Origin: Cryptomeria japonica
Lineage: Eukaryota; Streptophyta; Pinopsida; Cupressales; Cupressaceae
Direction of reading: 5' to 3'
Assembly (NCBI RefSeq): GCF_030272615.1
Contig: NC_081407.1
Span: 374,079,087-374,143,086 of the forward strand
DNA length: 64,000 nt
Of this stretch, positions 53,126 to 64,000 are shown in pieces; position 1 is the stretch's first letter, and each line of letters begins with the position of its first letter. Both the position numbers and the translations under genes were made by a program. The notes under the pieces were generated by a model. That model did not search any database. It was given only the letters and a program-made list of their open reading frames with translations, and was not told where the DNA came from.

Positions 53126-54290
53126 TGATGAATACTAAGAGGGGGGTGAATTAGTATACCAAAAAATACTATAAACAAACTTTTAAATAGTTTAGCAGAT
53201 AACTGGTACAAAAGATTCACTAATAAACCGGTTAAGATAAATGCAAACCAAATAGCAAACAAATCATTCACCCAAAAGAGCACAATCACCATAACACAAG
53301 ATATTTGACGTGGAAACCCAAATGGGAAAAACCATGGTGAGCAGAAACTCACAAGTAACTATCTATAGAATAGAAACCAGACTGGTTAAGGTCAGACCGG
53401 TTAAAGTCGTACAATGTTCTTCACCAGAATAGATCCTGTTAGGAATCTAGATCTCTGTTATGAGATAAGTCCTTTTAAAGACTACATTGTTAAAGGATTT
53501 CAGATCCACAGTTGTGAACCACCTTGTTGGAGGATTTACAATGGCTTTGTTGGGCCTACCTGGTTAAGGGTTTCAGACTTGTCAAAGATATTAGTAATCA
53601 ATAAGTGAGTGATCTAGGTACTAGCACAATATGCTTGGTTAGATCCTTGACATCTCATTGTTAATGCATTTCTGCATTACTTCAGTCTTCAGTATCTCCA
53701 CACTCTATCTCTTCACATAGACCTAATCTTCTCTTCAGTGATCGCACATAACCTTTTCTGTCACCTTTCTCTTACATGCAAACCCTAGACATGATGTCCT
53801 TATAAAGGAAACTGATTTCATGTTGGTCCAATAGGATTAGACTACAAGTTCCTAGGTTCAGTGCATCTGGACACATTTGGTAACATGACACAAAATCATC
53901 GCCAAAGTGTCAGTGGATGATAACTCATCACACATTACAGAAATACCAGTTGGTAACTCATCACAAAGTAATACTGGTTAATACAATATATCGATTACCG
54001 GTTGTCAAAAATGAAGAGTGGTAGATCGAAGTGTTCTGATCAAAAGTTAACTACCACTTGGTTCCTTCGTATTGCTTAAGATCCTCGAACCAATTGGGGT
54101 CTCGATACCGCTTGAGCTCTTCAGTCAATCTGTGACCGATAAACATCTTCTACAAAATACTGATAGTCTAAAGACTATATATTCAATAGTATACAATAGC
54201 GGTTGGAGCAATTACCCATTGAGCATAACTCATACATCAATAAAGTGCGTGTCCATCAATGATAATCAAAACATCATCAAAATGCCAACA
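53126..54290 (-). repeat. Outer element 5' LTR
   Basis: 1165 bp, TG...CA, collinear with 33988-35153 with about 5 % differences. Followed by target duplication atagt at 54291-54295. Confidence 0.9.
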
Positions 54291-57200
54291 ATAGTGTTGT
54301 TATAGGTCATATGGTATCCTAATGGGTCATATAGTGTCCTATGATGCTTTAGGATACCACATAACCCCTTACGTGTCGTTAGGGTTCACATTGTGTCCTA
54401 AGGGGTCATATGGTGTCCTATGACCCCTTAGGACACCATATGGTGTCATTATGGGTCGTATGGTGTCCTAAGCTGTCATTAGGTTTCTTATGATCCCATA
54501 GGACACCATATGACCCATAATATCAACATAAGGTGTCCTAAGGGGTCATATAGTGTCTTAAGGGGTCATAACACACCATATGACCTGTTAAGACACAATA
54601 TGATCCCTAACAACACCTAAGGGGTCATATGGTGTCCTATGACCCCATAGGACACCATATGACCCCTTAGAGCACCATATGACCCCTTAGGACACCATAC
54701 GACCCATAACAACACCATATTGTGTCCTAAGGGGTCATATGGTATCCTAAGGGGTCATAGGACACCATATGACCCCTTACGACACCATGTGACCCCTTAG
54801 AACACCATATAGTGTTGTTATGGGTTATATGGTGTTCTAAGGGGTCATATGGTGTCCTAACGGGTCATATAGTGTCCTATGACCCCTTAGGATACCATAT
54901 AACCCTTTACATGTCATTAGGGTTCACATTGTGTCCTAAGGGGTCATATGGTGTCCAATGACCCCTTAGGACACTATATGACCCCTTAGGACACCATATG
55001 GTCTCATTATGGGTCGTATGATGTCCTAAGGGGTCATATGGTGTCTTAAGGGGTTATAGCACACCATATGACCCGTTAAAACATAATATGATCCCTAACG
55101 AAACCTAAGGGGTCATATGGTGTCCTATGACCCCATAGGACACCATATGGCCCCTTAAGACACCATACGACCAATAATGACACCATATTATGTCCTAAGG
55201 GGTCATATTATGTCCAAGGGGTCATATGATGTCCTAAGGGGTCATAGGACACTATATGACCCATTACAACACCATATAGTGTCATTATGGGTCATATGGT
55301 GTCTCAAGGGGTCATATGGTGTCCTAATGGGTCATATAGTGTCCTATGACCCCTTAGGATACCATATAACCCCTTACGTGTCGTTAGGGTTCACATTGTG
55401 TCCTAAAGGGTCATATGGTGTCCTATGACCCCTTAGGACACTATATGAGCCCTTAGAACACCATATGGTGTCATTATGGGTCGTATGGTGTCCTAAGGGG
55501 TCATATGGTGTCTTAAGGGATCATAACACACCATATGACCCGTTAAGACACAATATGATCCCTAATGACACCTAAGGGTTCATATGGTGTCCTATGGCCC
55601 CATAGGACACCATATGAACCCTTAGGACACCATACAACCCATAACGACACCATCTTGTGTCATAAGGGGTCATAGGACACCATATGACCCCTTAAGACAC
55701 AATACGACCCATAACGATAGCATATTGTGTCCTAAGGGGTCATAGGATACCATATGACCCCTTACAACACCATGCAATGCATAACGACACCATATTGTGT
55801 CCTAAGGGGTTATATGGTGTCCTAAGGGGTCCTAGGACACTAGATGACCCCTTAGGACACCATGTGACCCCTTAGAACACCATATAGTGTCATTATGGCT
55901 CATATGGTGTCCTAAGGGGTCATATGGTATCCTAACGGGTCATATAGTGTCTTATGACCCCTTAGGACACCATATAACCCCTTATGTGTCGTTAGGGTTC
56001 ACATTGTGTCCTAAGGGGTCATATGGTGTCCAGTGACCCCTTAGGACACTATATGACCCCTTAGGACACCATATGGTGTCATTTTGGGTCGTTTGGTGTC
56101 TTAAGGGGTCATATGGTGTCTTAAGGGGTCATAACACACCATATGACCCGTTAAGACATAATATGATGCCTAACGACACCTAAGGGGTCATAGGACACCA
56201 TATGACCCCTTACGACACCATATGACCCCTTAGAATACCATATAGTGTCGTTATGGGTCATATGGTGTCCTAACGGGTCATATAGTGTCCTATGACCCCT
56301 TAGGATACCAGATAACCCCTTACATGTCGCTAGGGTTCACATTGTGTCCTAAGGGGTCATATGCTATCCTATGACCCCTTAGGAGACTATATGACCCTTT
56401 AGGACACCATATGGTGTCATTATGGGTCGTATGGTGTCCTAAGGGGTCATATGGTGTGCTAAGGGGTCATATGGTGTCTTAAGGGGTCATAGCACACCAT
56501 ATGACCTGTTATGACACAATATGATCCCTAACAACACCTAAGGGGTCATATGGTGTCCTATGACCCCATAGGACACCATATGATCCCTTAGGACACCATA
56601 CGACCAATAACAACACCATATTGTGTCCTAAGGGGTCATAGGACATCATATGACCCCTTACGACACCATGTGACCCCTTACAACACCATATAGTGTCGTT
56701 ATGGGTCATATGGTGTCCTAAGGGGTCATATTGTGTCCTATGACCCCTTAGGATACCATATAACCCCTTACGTGTCGTTAGGGTTCACATTGTGTCCTAA
56801 GGGGTCATATGATATCCTATGACCCCTTAGGACACTATATGACCCCTTAGAACACCATATGGTGTCATTATGGGTCGTATGGTGTCCTAAGGGGTCGTAT
56901 GGTGTCTTAAGGGGTCATAACACACCATATGACCCGTTAAGACACAATATGATCCCTAACAACACCTAAGAGGTTGTATGGTGTCCTATGGCCCCATAGG
57001 ACACCATATGATCCCTTAGGACACCATACGACTCATAACAACACCATATTGTGTCCTAAGGCGTCATAGGATACCATATGACCCCTTACGACACCATACG
57101 ACCCATAATGACACCATATTATGTCCTAAGGGGTCATATGGTGTCCTAAGGGGTCCTAGGACACTAGATGACCCCTTAGGACACCATGCAACCCCTTAGA

Positions 57201-59228
57201 ACACCATATAGTGTCATTATGGTTCATATGGTATCCTAAGGGGTCATATGGTGTCCTAACAGGTCATATAGTGTCCTATGACCCCTTAGGACCCGTTCAT
57301 ATGGTATCCTAAGGGGTCATATGGTGTCCTAACAGGTCATATAGTGTCCTATGACCCCTTAGGACACCATATAACCCCTTACATGTCGTTAGGGTTCACA
57401 TTGTGTCCTAAGGGGTCATATGGTGTCCTATGACCCCTTAGGATACTATATGACCCCTTAGGACACCATATGGTGTCATTATGGGTCGTATGGTGTCCTA
57501 AGGGGTCATATGGTGTCTTAAGGGGTCATAACACACCATATGACCCGTTAAGACATACTATTATCCCTAACGACACCTAAGGGGTCATATGGTGTCCTAT
57601 GGCCCCATAGGAAACCATATGACCCCTTAGGACACCATACGACCCATAACGACACCATATTGTGTCCTAAGGAGTTATATGGTGTCCTAAGGGGTCATAG
57701 GATACCATATGACCCCTTACGAAACCATGTGACCCCTTAGAACACCATATAGTGTCGTTATGGGTCATATGGTGTCCTAAGGGGTCATATGGTGTCCTAA
57801 CGAGTCATATAGTGTCCTATGACCCCTTAGGACACCATATAACCCCGAACGTGTCGTTAGGGTTCACATTGTGTCCTAAGGGGTCATATGGTGTCCTATG
57901 ACCCCTTAGGACACTATATGACCTCTTAGGACATCATATGGTGTCATTATGGGTCGTATGGTGTCCTAAGGGGTCCTATGGTATCTTAAGGGGTCATAAC
58001 ACACCATATGACCCGTTAAGACACAATATGATCCCTAACAACACCTAAGGGGTCATGTGGTGTCTTAAGGGGTCATAACACACCATATGACCCATTAAGA
58101 CACAATATGATCACTAACGACACCTAAGGGGTCATATGGTGTCCTATGGCCCCATAGGACACCATATGACCACTTAGGACACCATACAACCCATAATGAC
58201 ACCATATTGTGTCCTAAGGGGTCATATGGTGTCCTAAGTGGTCATAGGACACCATATGACCCCTTAGGACACCATATGACCCATAACGACACCATATTGT
58301 GTCCTAAGGGGTCATAGGATACCATATGACCCCTTACGACACTATACGACCCACAACGACACCATATGGTGTCCTAAGGGGTTATATAGGGTCTTAAGGG
58401 GTCATAGGACACCATATGACCCCTTAGGACACAATGTGAACCTTAACGACACGTAAGGGGTTATATGGTATCCTAAGGGGTCATAGTACACTATATGACT
58501 CGTTATGACACAATATGACCCCTTAGGACACCATATGACCCTTTAGGACACAATCTGGCATCGTTATGGTTCGTATGGTGTCCTAAGGAGTCATATGGTG
58601 TCCTATGGGACTGTTATGACACCATATGACCCCTTAGGACACCACATGACCCCTTAGGACACAATATGGCATCGTTATGGGTCGTATGGTGTCCTAAGGG
58701 GTCATATGGTGTCCTATGGCGTCGTTATGGGTTGTATGGTGTCCTAAGGGGTCATATGGTGTCCTATGTCATAGGACACCATATGACCCCTTAGGACACC
58801 ATACGACCCATAACGACGCCATATTGTGTCCTAAGGGGTCATGTGGTGTCCTAACGAGTCATATAGTGTCCTATGACCCCTTAGGATAGCATATGACCCC
58901 TTACGACACCATGTGTCCCCTTAGAACACCATATAGTGTCATTATGGGTCATATGGTGTCCTAAGGGGTCATAGGACACCATATGACCCCTTAGGACATC
59001 ATGTGACCCCTTAGAACACCATATAGTGTCGTTATGGGTTATATGGTGGCCTATGGGGTCATATGGTCTCCTAACAGGTCATATAGTGTCCTATGACCCC
59101 TTAGGATACCATATAACCCCTTACGTGTCATTAGGGTTCACATTGTGTCCTAAGGGGTCATATGGTGTCCTAATGGGTCATAGGACACCATATGACCCCT
59201 TAGGACACCATACGACCCATAACGACCT
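54291..59228. repeat. Satellite, right part (20-bp unit in both orientations)
   Basis: About 4.9 kb of GGTGTCCTAAGGGGTCATAT units and their reverse complement, often paired into longer palindromes centred on CATATG. A marker phrase, GTGTCGTTAGGGTTCACATT, recurs near 54377, 54910, 55379, 55985, 56326, 56774, 57384, 57849 and 59127, showing a higher-order repeat of roughly 340-610 bp. Short frames such as GSYGVL or LRGHI repeats come only from the unit. Confidence 0.93.
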
Positions 59229-59439
59229 CACATAGTTTAGCATATTGGGTTATAGGGTCTATGGTTATTGTATAGGGTCGAGGATTTAGCATATTTGGTC
59301 ATACGATCTAGGGTATTTGTTATAGGTTTGAAATGGTTTAATTTTTATGGTTGTGGCTATCAAACTATAGAGTATAGAGTATAGATTATAGGGTATAGAG
59401 TATAAATTTATCAAAGGTCAAAAAATTTCAATGGAAGTC
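59229..59439. repeat. Degenerate border of the satellite with TATAGAGTA repeats
   Basis: Contains GGGTYATAGGGTCTA and GGTCATACGATCTA remnants, then a short TATAGAGTATAGA minisatellite (about 59366-59405). Confidence 0.6.
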
Positions 59440-59618
59440 ATTTGGCTAGTGCCATATTTGGCGCTAACCTAATGAGTTGCACTAAAAAACGGTTATATGG
59501 GACCCTTGACCCGTGATCCAAGCCCACATTCTCTCATAAGGCACGTGCGCCTTATGAGCATTTTTCATTTTTTTGAAGTGTGGCACCTTTTTGGTACCAC
59601 AACTTCGTGCATATACCC
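59440..59618. repeat. Palindromes and right arm of the long-range inverted repeat
   Basis: ATTTGGC-TAGT-GCCATAT at 59440; a perfect 10-bp inverted repeat CTCATAAGGC/GCCTTATGAG (59533-59542 and 59549-59558) around ACGTGC, containing CACGTG; then 59586-59618, the reverse complement of 31847-31879. A weaker related phrase (GCACACCATCTTGGTGCAAA) lies near 59708. Confidence 0.7.
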
Positions 59619-59759
59619 TAATCGTGTACTAGATTTTTTTAAATTTTAAAATCGCGAACGCGATTGCTATTTTTTCAACTTTTTTTTGGTGTGTGTCCAC
59701 TTTTTTGCACACCATCTTGGTGCAAACACCCATGTGCTGCTTTGTAGTGTGTCTTTCGA

Positions 59760-61199
59760 CCCTTGTGTCAAGTTGCCTTGTGAGTTTGCAATTATTTATT
59801 AATTAATAATTAATTAGTTTATATAGTTTATTTAGTACTAAATTGAATTAATGGATGTCATTAATATTTGATATTAATATGTGAATTATTATTATTGGAG
59901 ATTTATTATTTATTGATGTTTATTTCATGAATTTATATTTAATTGATGATTTAATATTATTTTATTTTATGGTCTAATGTTTAATTGAATATTTAGTATT
60001 TGAGCTTTTGATTTATTGGATTATTGTTTAATTATTGGTTAAGTATTTATGCTTGTCCATAAACTTATTTATTTATCTTCTTTATTGTTTATTTATTTGT
60101 TATTATTTATGTATCTACCCTTGCTATGATTGACCCTCTTGGGAGTTGTGATGGTGATGATATTATTATTTAATTGTTTGTTTATTTGTTTATATTATTT
60201 GTGGTTTTATATTTAATTTGAGCATTCATTTATATTGCCTTTGATTTATTTTATTGGGATTTGATTTATTATTATTGGTTATTATATTATTACATTCTCT
60301 TGTTACTATTTGAGTAATTAAATATTATGTTTATACCTACCCTATTACTTTACTGGTTGAGATTTAGAGGTAAGTAAATAATATTATTTTATATTCTTAC
60401 CTAGATTTTTGGAAGGGGGTTGGTATAGAATATAGTTTATTGGAAAATTTCTATTGGCTAGGTCTTGGCTATAGTTTCAATGCAATTTTTTATTTATTGG
60501 GCCGCTTGTGCATTTTGTCGGGTTAGCATTTTCTGGAGTTTCTTTCTGCATTTTGATTTTTTGGCCGGAGATTTGAATTTAGTTTGGCTTGGATTGGATT
60601 TGTGGATCGCACTTCTTCAACTTCATTGCCATTACTTCAATTTTATAGGTTGGAGATTTTCTTCTCCCTGTATTTTATTTTCTCGGAAAGATTGTTTGCA
60701 TAGTGTATTTCTGAAAAGATTGTATTAAGGAGTTTTCAGAGAAACCTTAATGAAAGTAGATTATTATAGTTATACAATATAGTTTTACTATAAAGTTTTG
60801 GGGGAAATATATGCTTGCATATATAAATGTTGTGTATTATCGTGTATGTCTTCCGACTCTGTTTTCTGTATGCCTGAGCATTTAATTGGTAGCTGGATTG
60901 TATTACTTGGTGTGATTAAGTCTTGCTCTATACTGTTTTGTATTGGAGTTACGATTGTTATTTGTAAGTTTGGGGAAATTTGTGATATTTCCTATAAGTG
61001 TATATTCTTTGTGAGAATGTTTTCTCCTAAGAAATCAATTTATCATCATGTATTGATCTTATTTCTAAGTTAGATTGTTTCTTAAATTTCTATTCTTCTA
61101 GGCATCTTTGTTTATGGTGTCTTCGACACTTATTTCTTTATCTCAGTGATTTATTCTACTTCATCATAATTCTTATTTCCTGTCTGAGTCTTTGAGTAA
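59760..61199. other. AT-rich region, no gene recognised
   Basis: Long TTATTTATT-type stretches to about 60400, then mixed sequence. Hydrophobic frames at 60465-60728 and 60798-61073 lack any recognised motif. Confidence 0.4.
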
Positions 61200-61451
61200 A
61201 TGCGCTATTTGAGAATATGCGCTAAAGTATGTGTTGAATGTGCTATTTTATTTATTGTATGTGCTATTCTGTTAATTATATGCACTGTTTCATCCATTGT
61301 ATGCACTAATGTAATTGTATGCACTTTTACCTTTGTCATGCACTATAGTTATTGGTATATGCACTATTATGTCCCTCATATGCATTATTATATTTCTCAT
61401 ATGCGCTATATTATCTCGTAGATGTGCTATTCTATTTTTCAGATGCACGAT
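61200..61451. repeat. 21-bp periodic array of ATGYRCTAT, 13 copies
   Basis: Motif starts: 61200, 61217, 61238, 61259, 61280, 61301, 61319, 61338, 61359, 61380, 61401, 61422 and 61443. Steps are mostly 21 with single 17, 18 and 19 steps. Only the nonamer is conserved. It resembles the E1 and E2 leader arrays in design. Confidence 0.88.
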
Positions 61452-63237
61452 TATGTTTAGTTTCAATCTTTTTGATGATTTTGTCTATCTAGGTCGATTT
61501 TCTCAGTTCTGTGATTTGTACCAGATGCTTATTTTGATGTTTTCGTTTCTCCCAAATGGTATTATGTCTAGATTTAATTATTTTAATATATTTGTACTCC
61601 GACAAGTTGATTGGGCCTTGTCGTAGAGGTTGTTTGTGCTACTCCAGCAGGTTGACATACCTTGTTGTTGAGTTTGTGTTCATGCTTTTCTCTAGTGGGT
61701 TGATGAGCCTCGTTGTCGAGGAATTTATTGTTATATATGATTGATTTAGATGGATTTATTCTCTATATTGGTTACTTAGTATTTGGTTTAAGTTGAGGCT
61801 CTTGGTTTTATGTTGGCATTATTGGCACTTTGACAATTGGATTGCATTGCTTATTGTTTCTGTCATGTGGATTCTTATTTGGTATTGCATTGAGCCTCCT
61901 TGTGATTTGTTGTTAAGGTCTTGGAACATGGTTAGGGGGAGTGGGCTTTCATGTGATGACCGGGGTCGTGAGAGATAAGCTGCTAGGAGGTTCCTAGTAA
62001 GGATGCTTAGAGTCTAGACCACCTGGGCACATTGAAAGTTTTCCTTGTGTAAATAAGTGATAACATTAATAAATAATTAGATGGGTTGGGTAACTAGGAC
62101 TCATCTAATCAAGATAATAATGGATGTGAGCCCCAAGACTTAGTCCTAGGGAGGATATTTTAGGATAAGCTTAGGAAGGCCATTGTGATGTCAAGTCAAT
62201 CTCCCTTGTTCTCTCATAGGTTGAGATGGCTCCACATGTCTATCATAATGATGCCCTTGTTTGTGAGGATAGCATTCAGAGACATGTCTATCAGGGTGGT
62301 TTCCCTTCTATGTGAGGATAACATGTGATGACACTCCACTCCTACATGTGTCCTTGGTCCTTGTTAATTATGCCATGATTGTCAATATGCCTTTGGGAGT
62401 TTCTATATTTTATGATTAGCCTTGTGATGAGATTGTCTTATCCTTTTGTATTGATTCTTGTCGTGGCTTCGAAGTTGTTGAGTTTCTTTGGTTGTTAGGT
62501 GTCAACCTAGGTCTACAGTGTTGTGGGACCTTGTGTCATCTCCTAGCACGGGGGAGTGGTTCCTTTGGTTCCACATGGTCTGGTGGTTTGATGCCTTCTT
62601 CCATTGGGATGATCTTCATTGATTTCTTCTTGCATGGATGTGGATTCATATCTCTTATTCATGTGGATGGATATTTGGAACATATATTTCATGTATTTGA
62701 GATTGTAATCAAGTATTTTGTATCATGAGTAAGATGTAAAAGTAGTAGAAGCTCTGTATCTTGTATCTTGAGATCATAGGTCTTGTAGCGGGTTGAGATT
62801 AATGATGAATTGTAATAGATTATGATTGTTGTAATTGGATGCTCATTATATATGTAATTCTAGAATGGAAAGGAATTAAATAATTAAGAAATGTAATTGG
62901 AATATCTTGTGTGTATCTATGGATAGTAGTGGAAATGTTAAATGATCGTGTAATGTCTATGAGTGAAAGCACTAAATTGAAAAGATGTTAATCCTTAATG
63001 TTGGTTATATTTAGAAGATGGATATGCATGGGTAGCTAGTAGACACGTATGATTATCCTTAAAGGAAATGAACTAGATATGAATTAGGTGAAGCTTTATG
63101 TGGAAAGATGATAGTATCATGTTAGATGGTTATTGTAATAACCCACCATACTTAACTCAACAAAATGCAACCTCTTTTTTTTTGTGTGTGTTTAATTTAA
63201 TCATTGTGTTTGATTCAATCGCATACTCTGGGCATCC
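61452..63237. other. No gene recognised
   Basis: Mixed sequence. 62190-62340 has repeated CATGTCTATCA and GTGAGGATA phrases. Open frames (for example 62492-62728) show no motif. A region of retroelement origin is possible. Confidence 0.35.
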
Positions 63238-63385
63238 ATCCATTTGGATTAGGCATTCATCCATCTAGGATGAGAATCTAACCATATGGGTTAGGCATTT
63301 GTCCATACGGGATATAAGATTTCATCTATCCAATACGGGATAGGCATCTACCCATACGGGGTAGGCATCTATCCAATTAGGATAG
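63238..63385. repeat. Run of seven small hairpins with compensating stems
   Basis: ATCC/GGAT (63238-63249), TCATCC/GGATGA (63257-63273), CTAACC/GGTTAG (63278-63294), TGTCC/GGATA (63300-63314, one G-T), CTATCC/GGATAG (63326-63343), CTACCC/GGGTAG (63348-63364) and CTATCC/GGATAG (63369-63385). Loops are 4-6 bases (ATCTA, ATATG, ATACG, AATTA). Linkers are mostly GGCAT or similar. Confidence 0.88.
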
Positions 63386-64000
63386 GAGGTGCTTTGGCCA
63401 GAGACTTAGACTCATCGAGACCATTCGGGTCCTGAGCCACTCACTAAGTACTACACTCTTCTAATAGGAGTACACCGAGGTCGCCGTCCTTAGGAGTAAT
63501 TAAACAACATAATACGAGCTTGAATTCCACCTTGGAATTTGGCTTAAAGCCTCGGGAAGTCAAGTGAATCCATACGGGATTCCTTCCGAGTATGAAATGA
63601 ATTACTTTTTCCTTTATATTAAACTTATCTTTCAAGTTAGGATTTTACTCAATCCTTCTTTTTACCAAGCCTAGACCCCACCCACGAATGCCTGAGTGCT
63701 AGGGACAACTCCGTCCCGAGACTGCCTACATACCCGTTTTGGTACGGGATCAAGGCGTAAAGTATGTAGTTCTATTTTCTATTCTATGGTTTGATGTAAA
63801 CTAATTAGTGGGTACACAACCCTTTCTAGGGTCAATGTCCCAGACAGTTTCTCTGCGGTTGCTACCCACGGTGGTAGCACTTAAGCAAAGGCTCAAGGTG
63901 GCCTATTGCTTGTGGCCTAAAGCAACTAGATCTTAATACCTATCATAAGCGTCACCCTTGACCAATTGTCAATCGACAACAATTCTTCGAGATTAAAACA
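63386..64000. other. Right edge, possible retroelement leader
   Basis: No gene. GCTACCCACGGTGGTAGC (63857-63874) is an inverted repeat. GGCCTATTGCTTG near 63900 recalls GCCTATTGCTCAAG at 23522 in the E1 leader. Too weak to assign. Confidence 0.3.

Larger units (their letters stand above)
33988..54290 (-). mobile_element. Outer LTR element, Ty1/copia-type ends, no pol seen
   Basis: LTRs 33988-35153 (1166 bp) and 53126-54290 (1165 bp) with TG...CA ends are flanked by the perfect target duplication atagt (33983-33987 and 54291-54295) inside satellite. Minus orientation: primer site TGGTATCAGAGCC next to the right LTR, polypurine tract next to the left one. Internal DNA outside E2 is 35154-35444 plus 48348-53125, about 5.1 kb. 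It encodes a zinc-knuckle gag-like protein and a second long frame, both broken, and no protease, integrase or reverse transcriptase. It may be a non-autonomous Gag-only element, or pol may have been lost with the deletion at the left edge of E2. LTRs differ by roughly 5 % by eye. Confidence 0.88.

Noticed and set aside
55177-59235. Frames with repeated GSYGVL/LRGHI peptides
   Set aside because: Translation of the satellite unit; they start and stop at random and occur on both strands.
60465-60728. 87-codon hydrophobic plus-strand frame
   Set aside because: Aromatic and hydrophobic because of T-rich DNA; no signal, motif or neighbouring gene.
61200-61421. 73-codon frame with 7-residue periodicity (CAILFIV-like)
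   Set aside because: A 21-bp DNA period gives a 7-residue period in any open frame; the nucleotide motif is better conserved than the peptide.

Overview
The window looks like repeat-dominated nuclear DNA of a land plant with a large genome. The reasons are nested LTR retrotransposons of the Tat (Ty3/Gypsy) and Ty1/copia types, a plant mobile domain (PMD) gene, an AT-rich background with microsatellites, and several kilobases of satellite. A gymnosperm is my guess, but nothing in the sequence proves it. I see no host housekeeping gene, no tRNA or rRNA gene and no CRISPR array.

Layout. 1-6990: a likely solo copia-type LTR (391-2037), microsatellites, a diverged satellite patch, a CT-rich tract and a decayed DNA-transposon-like gene (3241-6042). 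6991-8760: a ~359-bp tandem repeat and a 20-bp repeat. 8831-25376: an apparently intact and very young Tat-type element (E1) on the minus strand. It has 779-bp LTRs with no difference found by eye, an unbroken 2489-codon gag-pol, and an antisense, apparently spliced PMD gene on the plus strand. Its target duplication is gtccc. 25821-28580: remains of a related element (E3). 28985-31290: a decayed multi-exon gene on the minus strand. 31711-33987: short repeats, palindromes, a CT-rich tract, then satellite. 33988-54290: a copia-type, apparently pol-less LTR element (target duplication atagt) sitting inside the satellite and itself carrying a second, decayed Tat-type element (E2, 35445-48347). 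54291-59228: the rest of the satellite. 59229-64000: AT-rich DNA with a 21-bp periodic array and a run of small hairpins.

Relative ages fit the nesting. LTR differences counted by eye are none seen for E1, about 1-2 % for E2 and about 5 % for the outer copia-type element.

The most interesting signals are non-coding. (1) E1 carries about 40 copies of a short motif, GCGTCTGTGT, at fixed 18/19/21-bp steps, in three blocks. The blocks lie upstream of both of its genes, each time in the sense direction of that gene; one lies inside the predicted PMD intron. (2) E2 has arrays at the same two leader positions but built from an unrelated motif (TCGTACGA, ~22-bp step). (3) The PMD intron also holds seven hairpin-like units with a conserved loop and changing but mostly still-pairing stems. 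(4) A second run of hairpins with clear compensatory stem changes lies at 63238-63385, and a related loop with element-specific stems occurs in E2 and E3. Together these suggest a family-wide habit of keeping array architecture and RNA/DNA secondary structure while the primary sequence turns over. Hypervariable tandem repeats in the untranslated regions of Tat/Ogre elements are known, but paired arrays upstream of opposed genes and covarying hairpin arrays are not something I recognise.
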